NCBI GenBank assembly: GCA_029310945.1
Contig: JARJFC010000021.1
Location: 1 to 64,000 of the forward strand
Direction: 5' to 3'
Source: Leptospira sp. 96542
GTDB lineage: Bacteria; Spirochaetota; Leptospiria; Leptospirales; Leptospiraceae
DNA length: 64,000 bases
In this document: piece by piece, positions 43,391 through 52,057 of the stretch
How the letters are laid out: every line of letters starts with the position of its first letter
Position numbering within the stretch: position 1 is the first letter of the stretch
The notes under the pieces: generated by a model
Told to the model about the DNA's origin: nothing
Database searches by the model: none
What the model saw: the letters and a program-made list of their open reading frames with translations, nothing else
Program-made: the position numbers and the translations under genes

Positions 43391-43474
43391 GCCTGGATGG
43401 TGGAACTGGTAGACACACAGGACTTAAAATCCTGTGGGAGTAATCCCGTGCGGGTTCGATTCCCGCTCCAGGTA
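43391..43474 (+). tRNA. tRNA-Leu (anticodon TAA)
   Basis: The acceptor GCCTGGA pairs with TCCAGGT (one G-T). The anticodon stem CAGGA/TCCTG encloses CTTAAAA, giving anticodon TAA; a long variable arm (TGGGAGTAATCCCGT) identifies a class II tRNA. The CCA end is not encoded, unlike the neighbouring tRNA-Cys 19 bp upstream. Confidence 0.93.
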
Positions 43475-43503
43475 GAATCGAACGACTACGAGCGAAAAAA
43501 ATG

Positions 43504-43959
43504 GTAGCGACCCATAGGGAGCGTGAAGCCATTTTTCTGAGGACAGGATGTCCGAAGTCGCGAGTAGGACGGGCTGAGGTGGTAGGCCAGGAAGGCCGGA
43601 GACCGAAGCGATTCCCGCGGACACTGTAAATCAAGACCAGCTTAAATCTTTAAACGTAGCGACCCATAGGGAGCGTGAAGCCATTTTTCTGAGGACAGGA
43701 TGTCCGAAGTCGCGAGTAGGACGGGCTGAGGTGGTAGGCCAGGAAGGCCGGAGACCGAAGCGATTCCCGCGGACACTGTAAATCAAGACCAGCTTAAATC
43801 TTTGAACGTAGCGACCCATAGGGAGCGTAAGCGTTTTTTCCGAAGGCAGGAAGCCTGAGGTGACGAGCAAGACGGGCTTGAGGTGGAAGGCCAGGAAGGC
43901 CGGAGACCGAAGCGATTCCCGCGGGCACTGTAAATCAAATCAAACTTGAATCTTTAGAC
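43504..43959 (+). repeat. Three tandem 152-bp repeats after tRNA-Leu
   Basis: Units start at 43504, 43656 and 43808 with an exact 152-bp period, each opening with GTAGCGACCCATAGGGAGCG. Units 1 and 2 are virtually identical; unit 3 diverges in its middle (from about 43829 to 43890). A fourth truncated unit begins at 43960 (GTAGCGATACG). Each unit is GC-richer than its surroundings and holds hairpin-capable stretches (GGACAGGATGTCC, GCCAGGAAGGC) and the T-arm-like CGATTCCCGC. It is intergenic; the long antisense reading frames across it are not convincing proteins. Confidence 0.9.
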
Positions 43960-44006
43960 GTAGCGATACGTATCCGATTGTTTCGAAGAGTTCTTGCTAT
44001 CTTAGT

Positions 44007-44810
44007 CTATAATAAAGATTTCAAATATTCTTCAGGGCTTAGACCAATCGTATTTTTAAAATCTTTTATGAAATGAGCCTGGTCATAGTATCCCAAATCG
44101 AGAGCAAACTCTGCATACTGAATCGACTTTTCTTTTTCGATCCTATCTGCTACCTCTTGGATGCGAAATCTTTGGATGACCCATTTAGGGCTGACTCCCA
44201 CATATTCATGAAATAACCTTTGTAGACTCCGAAGGTTCATAGAAGAGAATTTTGAAATTTGTTCCACTGATTGGATATTTCTATCTGTTTTGATTCTATC
44301 AATAATTGAATTTACAAGTGCTACCTTTGGATCTTTTTCTGGAAGATATTTTTCTAACCAAGTTTCAATTTGTTTTACTTTGCGACCTTCATCTTCTTTT
44401 TCAAATAGTTCATTTTCAAATGATGAGATATTTTGTTTCAAAAGATTAGAAATGGGGATTTTTTTGTTGGTTAGCGTAGATATATTTTTTTTAAAAAAAG
44501 GATGAAAACCTCCTGGTCGAAATTTGATTCCAAATACAGAGCCCCTTCCTTCTAAAAGAGTAGAAAATCTACCCTTAGTAACTCCATAGATTTCCCAATT
44601 TCCTTGTTCAAATACAATGTGTACGCTTGGGAATGGAAGCGTTTCTACAAGATACGGTTCCTTATTTGTTAAGTCCCAGCTAACTGTCCAAAAGTGCTCA
44701 ATAAAATATTCCAGATTTGTGTTGGCAAAATAGCGATTGTGTTTTGTCGTATGATTGGCTTTGCGTTGTCGTAAAACCCCTCGAGTCGGTTTTCCTTTTT
44801 CTTGGGACAT
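44007..44810 (-). CDS. AraC-family transcriptional regulator
   Basis: 267 residues starting at ATG 44808-44810 (MSQEKGKPT); a TTG further upstream is possible. The N-terminal ligand-like domain (YFIEHFWTVSWDL ... SVFGIKFRPGGFHPFF) resembles the short domain often fused to AraC-type HTHs. The C-terminal double helix-turn-helix is SVEQISKFSSMNLRSLQRLFHEYVGVSPKWVIQRFRIQE and FALDLGYYDQAHFIKDFKNTIGLSPEEYLKS. It is divergent from the SRPBCC gene, which it probably controls. Confidence 0.9.
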   Translation of the reverse strand: MSQEKGKPTRGVLRQRKANHTTKHNRYFANTNLEYFIEHFWTVSWDLTNKEPYLVETLPFPSVHIVFEQGNWEIYGVTKGRFSTLLEGRGSVFGIKFRPGGFHPFFKKNISTLTNKKIPISNLLKQNISSFENELFEKEDEGRKVKQIETWLEKYLPEKDPKVALVNSIIDRIKTDRNIQSVEQISKFSSMNLRSLQRLFHEYVGVSPKWVIQRFRIQEVADRIEKEKSIQYAEFALDLGYYDQAHFIKDFKNTIGLSPEEYLKSLL

Positions 44811-44886
44811 ACCACTTATTTGCGGGATTGTCGTGTTTTTACAATCCAAAACTTTGAAATTTTGTTACCTTTGTTTTGAGGCAATC

Positions 44887-45336
44887 ATGAATAAAAAAGA
44901 ACAATTAGATCATCAATTAAGTTTAAGTCGTACTAAAAATATTCATTCCAATTTAGAGCGTGTTTGGGATGTCATCACAACACCAAAATACATCAAAGAA
45001 TATTTGTATGGAACAGATGTTATTTCAGATTGGCAAGAAGGAAGTTCCCTTATTTTTAAAGGAGAATGGGAAGGTAAAATGTATGAAGAAAAGGGAACGA
45101 TTCTTACCTTACAAGCGCCTGTTACTTTTAAATACTCATATTTCACTCCATTATTTGGATTGCCTGATTTACCTGAAAACTATTCGATCATTGAAAATAA
45201 ATTGGTGGGTAAAGATGGATTGGTAACATTACACCTAACTCAAGTTGGGTTTACTTCAGTCGATAAAGTGAAACACTCTGAGGAGAGTTGGAATCAATGT
45301 TTAGATATTATAAAGCGAATTGCCGAAAGAATGTAA
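44887..45336 (+). CDS. SRPBCC (AHSA1/START-like) domain protein
   Basis: 149 residues from ATG 44887, with a GAGG ribosome site. The sequence follows the AHSA1/SRPBCC pattern: NIHSNLERVWDVITTPKYIKEYLYGT, then WEGKMYEEKGTILTLQAPVTFKYSYFTPL and LTQVGFTSVDKVKHSEESWNQCLDIIKRIAERM. These bind hydrophobic ligands or act as Hsp90 co-chaperone-like modules. Paired divergently with the AraC regulator. Confidence 0.82.
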   Translation: MNKKEQLDHQLSLSRTKNIHSNLERVWDVITTPKYIKEYLYGTDVISDWQEGSSLIFKGEWEGKMYEEKGTILTLQAPVTFKYSYFTPLFGLPDLPENYSIIENKLVGKDGLVTLHLTQVGFTSVDKVKHSEESWNQCLDIIKRIAERM

Positions 45337-46273
45337 GGTTGGGCAAAATTTTTAAGTTGGTCTCGCAAAAACTAATTTCATCCACCACATCCCAAACGAA
45401 AATTGGACACTGAGTCCCAATCTGCAATTTTTTCTGCCTCTTGGTACTTGGTAAGTATCCAGTTCCGTTCCCATTACATGCCAGGTGTAGCCTTGACAGC
45501 TTTCGGAGGGTTCCGCTTCGGAAAGACAAGTTAGGATGTCTTTATTCTTGATTTTACGTTTGTTAGCATGGGAGTCTGTTCGTAACCATCCAATGAACCC
45601 ATGTATGCAAAACCTGATAAAGCTGTTACCATCGTTCTACGAAACCAAAAAAAAGTCAACGTTGCTGAATGGAATAAGCTGATAGAGGAACAGATTACAT
45701 CCTGATAAAAACCTAAGGATTTTTGTTTACAAGAAAATTTGAGCGTTTATGCCTTTGCTTACCATAAGACAAAGTATCACCTAGGAATTGATAGATGATT
45801 ATTCCTTGCAATCCGATTGGGATATTTATTTCTACAAGAAAGTCGGGCGTTTATTCGCACTTCGCATATCCCCCAAAAAGCAGGCGCATACACGCAATGC
45901 GAGTAAGCGCAATTTTTTTTTGCGATCAGAATTGTTTTGGTGCGACATTCGACAGAGTTGAATGAAATTTATGTTAATTAATTTTAACCCCAGCGCAAGC
46001 GATCGCAGCGGAAATCCTTTTCCATATTTGAGCCTATTTTTATCTACAAACAAATGGAAAAGATTGGAGCGAAGAGCGCGGTCGTTTCGTAGATAGAATT
46101 TATATAAACTAATAAATACGATGCGCCCAAAGATGAAAAATAATTTTAAGAATGAAACGGAAATCAATTGAATGTAAGTTCAATCTTAATCTGTTTGGAT
46201 AGACCGCTTTGCTATATCATAATGGAGAAAATGATAACGTCGAATAGGAGTTTTTGGGAATGATTCTTTAACC
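45337..46273. other. Gene-poor eroded stretch without an intact gene
   Basis: About 0.94 kb. A 34-codon ORF (45601-45705, MYAKPDKAVTIVLRNQ...) may be a remnant, and the minus-strand frame across about 45360-45600 reads protein-like (for example SEAEPSESCQGYTWHVMGTE) but has no convincing start. AT-rich runs and an inverted-repeat-like element (see the dispersed repeat) fill the rest. A longer minus-strand ORF at 45832-46167 only translates the repeat and is not credible. Confidence 0.6.
45993..46145 (+). repeat. Dispersed intergenic repeat, copy A
   Basis: Opens GCGCAAGCGATCGCAGCGG, continues with AATCCTTTTCC and GGAAAAGATT as complementary arms, then GAGCGCGGTCG and an ACGATGCGCCCAAAG-type end. 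Copy B lies at 58536 in the same orientation. Here the arms are separated by about 32 bases, against 3 in copy B. Confidence 0.8.
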
Positions 46274-46906
46274 TTAACCTGGATTTTTTAATGCAGGGAT
46301 TACAACGTGATCAATCAAGGCGATAAAGAGAGCTTTGTCGGGAGGTTTTCTTTCGATGAGGGCGCGGTAAGTTGCCATCGAGTTTAATACTTTACAAACA
46401 AGTTCTACATTTGCTTTTTTAGAAATTTCTCCACGTTCCATTGCCCTTTGGATCAATTTTCGGTTCACTTCTGTCCATGGACCAAAAATTTCGGTAATTC
46501 CTTTTCTTTCGATTTCTTCATCTAACCAGAATGTGCCGAGACCCCCGAGTACCCGAAGTTTTGCATTGGCTTCTTCCATCGAATGCGGTTTCAGTATGGC
46601 GAGGAAGTCTGTCCGGAGAGAACCCGTGTCTGGAATTTTTTCGAGTTCGAGCTGGTTGCGATTCATCCAAACCAGTGCGTCTTTGACAAGTTTGACTTTG
46701 GACGGCCAACGTCGGTAACAAGCTGCTTTTCCCGTTCCTACTTTGATTGCGATTTTGTCCATAGTCATTCCATCAAACCCTTCTTCGGCAAGCATCTCTA
46801 TGGTTGCTTTGAGAATGGACGTATCAAGTGATGCGTCTCGTTTCCTTCCGAGTACGGGAGTTTGTGGGCATAGATCCGAAGCAGTTTCTCTTTTTTTCTT
46901 TTCCAT
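46274..46906 (-). CDS. TetR-family transcriptional regulator
   Basis: 210 residues. The N-terminal helix-turn-helix is ILKATIEMLAEEGFDGMTMDKIAIKVGTGKAACYRRWPSKVKLVKDAL; the rest is helical ligand-binding sequence (WTEVNRKLIQRAMERGEISKKANVELVCKVLNSMA). It is divergent from the SDR oxidoreductase (47175). The inducing compound is unknown. Confidence 0.92.
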   Translation of the reverse strand: MEKKKRETASDLCPQTPVLGRKRDASLDTSILKATIEMLAEEGFDGMTMDKIAIKVGTGKAACYRRWPSKVKLVKDALVWMNRNQLELEKIPDTGSLRTDFLAILKPHSMEEANAKLRVLGGLGTFWLDEEIERKGITEIFGPWTEVNRKLIQRAMERGEISKKANVELVCKVLNSMATYRALIERKPPDKALFIALIDHVVIPALKNPG

Positions 46907-47076
46907 GAAACCTAGATTATAATATGTAAAAATTCTTTCAAAAACGGCATGGGACTAACTTTTTACCAGCTTGTTTTGAAAGGTATCGGAACCTCAATGG
47001 TTTGGCAATTGCATTCTGAATGAAATTATTCTTTTTTTACTTGACCTCATAAAAGCAAATTTTCAATGTCCATATA

Positions 47077-47094
47077 CGGAACCTATTAGTTCCG
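47077..47094. promoter_or_regulatory. Palindromic operator candidate between tetR and the SDR gene
   Basis: CGGAAC-CTATTA-GTTCCG, a perfect 6-bp inverted repeat with a 6-base centre, followed by a related half (AGTCCCG). It lies in the 268-bp divergent gap, 171 bp upstream of the regulator start and about 80 bp from the SDR start, an appropriate place for TetR binding. Confidence 0.55.
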
Positions 47095-47116
47095 AAACTA
47101 TATAGTCCCGAAAACT

Positions 47117-47139
47117 GAAGCGGACGGAAAGACCGCTTC
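47117..47139 (+). promoter_or_regulatory. Hairpin in the SDR gene leader
   Basis: GAAGCGG pairs with CCGCTTC around a 9-base loop, about 35 bases before the SDR start codon. It may be a 5'-UTR structure. Confidence 0.35.
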
Positions 47140-47174
47140 CTCAGAGGGAAATATATGAGTAGGGGTATTTGATT

Positions 47175-47942
47175 ATGCAAATTAAAAATCAACGCATTGT
47201 TCTTGTTACAGGAGCAAACCAAGGGATCGGTTACCAAGTTGCCAAAGAATTGGCAGAGAGTGGGATGACAGTTCTCGTGGGATCACGGGATATGAAACGA
47301 GGTGAGGTGGCCGCAAAGGAGATTGGGCACGGAAGTGTTGCGATCCAATTGGATGTAACAGACCGCATATCGATTGCAGATGCTGCAACATACATTCAGA
47401 AACAATTTGGACGACTTGATGTACTGGTAAATAACGCTGGTATCTCCAATACGAGAATGCAGAAACTAGGTTTATCCATGCATGAGTATATGGAATCGTC
47501 CCGGGCAAGCATAACATCGATTGATGAAATGCGTGTTGTCTGGGATACGAATGTGTTTGGTGTACTTGCTCTTTACCAGGCGGTGTTGCCACTCCTTCGG
47601 GAATCTGAAGATGCTCGTATCGTCAATGTATCGAGTACTCTTGGGTCGCTTACAGCAAATGCTGATCCTAACTCAAGTTACAGTTCATTTTACAATCCCA
47701 TTTACGCGGCATCGAAAACAGCACTCAATGGGATCACACTGTCGATGATGCTTGAATTGAAGGACACAAAAATTAAGGTGAATTTGGTATCTCCAGGTTT
47801 TACAAAAACAGCCCTGAATAATTTTGAGGGTTACGAGAGCCTTGAGGATGGTGCGCGTGAAGTCGTGAGGGTTGCCCTACTTGGAGCAGATGGACCAACA
47901 GGTACCTTTACAACTTGGGACAATGTTTCTGTTCCTTGGTAA
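47175..47942 (+). CDS. SDR-family NAD(P)-dependent oxidoreductase
   Basis: 255 residues from ATG 47175; a TTG two codons upstream is the alternative. Rossmann motif TGANQGIGYQVA, NNAG (LVNNAGIS), the catalytic Ser in VNVSSTLGSLTAN and Tyr-Lys in YAASKTAL give a classical short-chain dehydrogenase/reductase. The C-terminal PGFTKTAL-type loop is present. Probably under control of the divergent TetR regulator. Substrate unknown. Confidence 0.92.
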   Translation: MQIKNQRIVLVTGANQGIGYQVAKELAESGMTVLVGSRDMKRGEVAAKEIGHGSVAIQLDVTDRISIADAATYIQKQFGRLDVLVNNAGISNTRMQKLGLSMHEYMESSRASITSIDEMRVVWDTNVFGVLALYQAVLPLLRESEDARIVNVSSTLGSLTANADPNSSYSSFYNPIYAASKTALNGITLSMMLELKDTKIKVNLVSPGFTKTALNNFEGYESLEDGAREVVRVALLGADGPTGTFTTWDNVSVPW

Positions 47943-47966
47943 GGGGAAGAAGAAAGGTATCGTTAA

Positions 47967-48006
47967 AATAAGACTAACGCCTGGTATGGTTGGCGTTAGT
48001 CTTATT
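47967..48006. terminator. Bidirectional terminator between SDR gene and CRISPR array
   Basis: A perfect 15-bp inverted repeat (47967-47981 and 47992-48006) with a 10-base loop and AATAA/TTATT ends. On the plus strand it follows the SDR stop by 24 bp; on the minus strand it lies 52 bp beyond the last CRISPR repeat and is followed by TTTTAA, so it can end both transcripts. Confidence 0.8.
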
Positions 48007-48058
48007 TGGGAACGGTTTATCGATTATTGGAATGTTTTGTTAGGTGGTTTGTGATTCA

Positions 48059-51000
48059 ATCTACAACAGTAGAAATTTATATCCTCTCTTAGAGGACAAT
48101 TGGCTAGGGAAGAAATTGCAATCTACAACAGTAGAAATTTATATCCTCTCTTAGAGCAAGTCAAGCCATACGTTCCGACGAATCTACAACAGTAGAAATT
48201 TATATCCTCTCTTAGAGTCAAATCTTTATTAACAATCGCTTGATCTACAACAGTAGAAATTTATATCCTCTCTTAGAGAAATTAATTACCCAAGCATATC
48301 TATTTAATCTACAACAGTAGAAATTTATATCCTCTCTTAGAGCCCCGGAAGAAAATGGCAGTAGCGAGTAAAAATCTACAACAGTAGAAATTTATATCCT
48401 CTCTTAGAGGAGCGAGACAGATTCGCCACTACGGATCTACAACAGTAGAAATTTATATCCTCTCTTAGAGGAGCGAGACAGATTCGCCACTACGGATCTA
48501 CAACAGTAGAAATTTATATCCTCTCTTAGAGTTTGTCTTTTCGAAGAGTTGACTTTCATCTACAACAGTAGAAATTTATATCCTCTCTTAGAGATTGATA
48601 TTATACAAGCATTTGACAAATCTACAACAGTAGAAATTTATATCCTCTCTTAGAGTTTGATTCTATTACACGAAAGCAGATATCTACAACAGTAGAAATT
48701 TATATCCTCTCTTAGAGAAACTTCTTACTCACCCCCAAAGGATATCTACAACAGTAGAAATTTATATCCTCTCTTAGAGGAACCATTATTCACAGTTCCC
48801 GTTTATCTACAACAGTAGAAATTTATATCCTCTCTTAGAGCCCTTGGTGGCCTTGCGGTCGTTAGATCTACAACAGTAGAAATTTATATCCTCTCTTAGA
48901 GCAAGCCCTTTCCTACGCACTGAATCATCTACAACAGTAGAAATTTATATCCTCTCTTAGAGATTGATGAGAAAGAAAGTAAATATACATCTACAACAGT
49001 AGAAATTTATATCCTCTCTTAGAGGGAGGCCGCCTCTTGCCTTAAAGATAATCTACAACAGTAGAAATTTATATCCTCTCTTAGAGGCACCGCTAGAGGA
49101 ACGTGTATTAGTGATCTACAACAGTAGAAATTTATATCCTCTCTTAGAGACAGGGGACGACATCGCAGGGACTATGATCTACAACAGTAGAAATTTATAT
49201 CCTCTCTTAGAGGAGGTGCAAAATGAGAACGGTTATAGATCTACAACAGTAGAAATTTATATCCTCTCTTAGAGCATTACTAGATACGAAAGTCCTGGGA
49301 TCTACAACAGTAGAAATTTATATCCTCTCTTAGAGAAAAAAACGATAGAAAAGAGAACTATAATCTACAACAGTAGAAATTTATATCCTCTCTTAGAGAA
49401 GAAAGGATCAAAGAAGAAATAATATCTACAACAGTAGAAATTTATATCCTCTCTTAGAGCTTCTTCATATCGAAATCCGTTTTCCTATCTACAACAGTAG
49501 AAATTTATATCCTCTCTTAGAGTATTTGGACGATATTGCAAAGGAGATGATCTACAACAGTAGAAATTTATATCCTCTCTTAGAGTAAAGAATCCGATGA
49601 ACCTAGAAGAAGAGATCTACAACAGTAGAAATTTATATCCTCTCTTAGAGGAGCCAAAAACGGTTGAACATCCGTCAATCTACAACAGTAGAAATTTATA
49701 TCCTCTCTTAGAGAACTCGCATCGGTCGTCGAGGAAGTCATCTACAACAGTAGAAATTTATATCCTCTCTTAGAGTCAAAAGTTTGTTAATCGCAAACCT
49801 GATCTACAACAGTAGAAATTTATATCCTCTCTTAGAGTTTTCCGCCTCGACCTCTACCCCTTCATCTACAACAGTAGAAATTTATATCCTCTCTTAGAGA
49901 TCTTGATGAAGCCACAAGGCTTGGATCTACAACAGTAGAAATTTATATCCTCTCTTAGAGAATTATGGGCGAGGAACCCGTTCTCCATCTACAACAGTAG
50001 AAATTTATATCCTCTCTTAGAGCTTTTCTTTTGTGATTTGTTTGAATAATCTACAACAGTAGAAATTTATATCCTCTCTTAGAGATAGCTTCTCGTTAAT
50101 AGAAGCCTTTATCTACAACAGTAGAAATTTATATCCTCTCTTAGAGGATGTGACAGACGAAAACGGGGACACTATCTACAACAGTAGAAATTTATATCCT
50201 CTCTTAGAGCGTTTACCTCAAAATAACCACGTTCGAATCTACAACAGTAGAAATTTATATCCTCTCTTAGAGTTTATCGAACACCTCAACGACGACCTAT
50301 CTACAACAGTAGAAATTTATATCCTCTCTTAGAGCCAAATCAGAGCGGCGGGCGTGTCTGATCTACAACAGTAGAAATTTATATCCTCTCTTAGAGATTT
50401 TTCGCCTCTATTCACCCTTATAATCTACAACAGTAGAAATTTATATCCTCTCTTAGAGTCAAATTCGATACCATCCGCATTCATATCTACAACAGTAGAA
50501 ATTTATATCCTCTCTTAGAGGCGTAGGGTGGTTGGATGGATGCGGGGATCTACAACAGTAGAAATTTATATCCTCTCTTAGAGCGACAGTGAGATCATAA
50601 AACACAACATCTACAACAGTAGAAATTTATATCCTCTCTTAGAGTTTTTTCATGTGTTCCAATATGTCGAATCTACAACAGTAGAAATTTATATCCTCTC
50701 TTAGAGAGCCGATGTTCTTGCCCGTGAGTGATTATCTACAACAGTAGAAATTTATATCCTCTCTTAGAGAAAAGATTGTGGGCAAACAAAACTCCATCTA
50801 CAACAGTAGAAATTTATATCCTCTCTTAGAGAATTTTGCCTGGTCGCTTGGATCTTATCTACAACAGTAGAAATTTATATCCTCTCTTAGAGCTTTTATG
50901 GGGACGAAATGGGCGACAGTATCTACAACAGTAGAAATTTATATCCTCTCTTAGAGCGGCTGAAGTTTGGCAATGGCGATCAATCTACAACAGTAGAAAT

Positions 51001-51646
51001 TTATATCCTCTCTTAGAGCTCGCTAAACCAATTCCCTTTGCCACATCTACAACAGTAGAAATTTATATCCTCTCTTAGAGGACCATCACGTCATCGAATG
51101 CTCCTCGATCTACAACAGTAGAAATTTATATCCTCTCTTAGAGAAGAAGCAAAAAAGCGAGGCACATAGATCTACAACAGTAGAAATTTATATCCTCTCT
51201 TAGAGGTGAATAAAAAACAAGACAGGGTTTTATCTACAACAGTAGAAATTTATATCCTCTCTTAGAGAGGCCAATACCACCGCATAGCTACGATATCTAC
51301 AACAGTAGAAATTTATATCCTCTCTTAGAGTCTTCGAGAGAACCGTAACCCGTCATCGATCTACAACAGTAGAAATTTATATCCTCTCTTAGAGTTCAGA
51401 AAATTTTAGAAACTAGGTATTGGCATCTACAACAGTAGAAATTTATATCCTCTCTTAGAGATCGGGCGCATCGGTGGGAGAGATAATCTACAACAGTAGA
51501 AATTTATATCCTCTCTTAGAGATCAACGGTAAGAATACCATCGCCTCGATCTACAACAGTAGAAATTTATATCCTCTCTTAGAGCGCAATAATGGCAGGC
51601 ATCATATATTATCTACAACAGTAGAAATTTATATCCTCTCTTAGAG
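48059..51646 (-). CRISPR. Type V-A CRISPR array, 58 repeats and 57 spacers
   Basis: 58 identical 36-bp repeats, counted one by one (58 x 36 + 1500 spacer bases = 3588). Spacers are 25-31 bp, mostly 26. In the cas-gene direction (minus) each repeat ends AATTTCTACTGTTGTAGAT, the hallmark Cas12a crRNA handle whose TCTAC/GTAGA stem is intact; its 5' half begins CTCTAAGAGAGG. Spacers at 48410-48434 and 48471-48495 are identical. The leader end is next to cas2 (51646) and the distal end (48059) still carries a perfect repeat. Several apparent reading frames inside the array are artefacts. Confidence 0.98.
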
Positions 51647-51781
51647 AGGTATTTTTAAATTAGAGTGGTTTACTAGGGATTTTGCAAGGGTTTTTAAGTG
51701 AAATTGCTCAGGATTTAAGCAAAATCTAAGGAAAAATACAATCTTTTTGATCAATTCTCGCATAAAGACGGAGGTTTGCAT
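51647..51781 (-). promoter_or_regulatory. CRISPR leader
   Basis: A 135-bp AT-rich segment between cas2 and the first repeat, the expected site of the pre-crRNA promoter and of new spacer integration. It has poly-A/T tracts (ATTTTTAAATT, CAATCTTTTTGATC) and no coding frame. I cannot point to one clear -35/-10 pair. Confidence 0.6.
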
Positions 51782-52054
51782 TCATACAATCAACAAATCC
51801 GATTCTTGGTTTTTGGCATAACCATACCGGGTAATCTTGCATTGTTTACTCATTTGAAATATCATAATGCTATCGTCTTGCGAAAACCTTTTTTCGAAAT
51901 AATATTTTATTTGGGTTTGGATATTTTCAAGCACCCGTTCGCTATTTTGGATTTCAAAAAGGGAATACTGTTGCCGTTCCCCATATTTTTTTAGAAACTT
52001 TGCAAATTTTGTCCGTAGTTTCGTATCACTAATGTCATAGGAAATCAAAAGCAT
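51782..52054 (-). CDS. cas2: Cas2, CRISPR adaptation protein
   Basis: 90 residues with the ferredoxin-like Cas2 fold: MLLISYDISDTKLRTKFAKFLKKYGERQQYSLFEIQ, with the conserved acidic residue D7 in YDIS. It forms the Cas1-Cas2 integration complex. It starts 3 bp after cas1 and ends at the CRISPR leader. Confidence 0.93.
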   Translation of the reverse strand: MLLISYDISDTKLRTKFAKFLKKYGERQQYSLFEIQNSERVLENIQTQIKYYFEKRFSQDDSIMIFQMSKQCKITRYGYAKNQESDLLIV

Positions 52055-52057
52055 TCT

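Noticed and set aside
43504..43959. Tandem 152-bp units as a second CRISPR array
   Set aside because: The whole unit repeats without unique spacers.
45832..46167. 111-codon minus-strand ORF
   Set aside because: It translates dispersed repeat copy A; similar junk arises at copy B.
50150..50332. Reading frame inside the CRISPR array with repeated NSRNLYPLLE peptides
   Set aside because: It only translates repeats and spacers.
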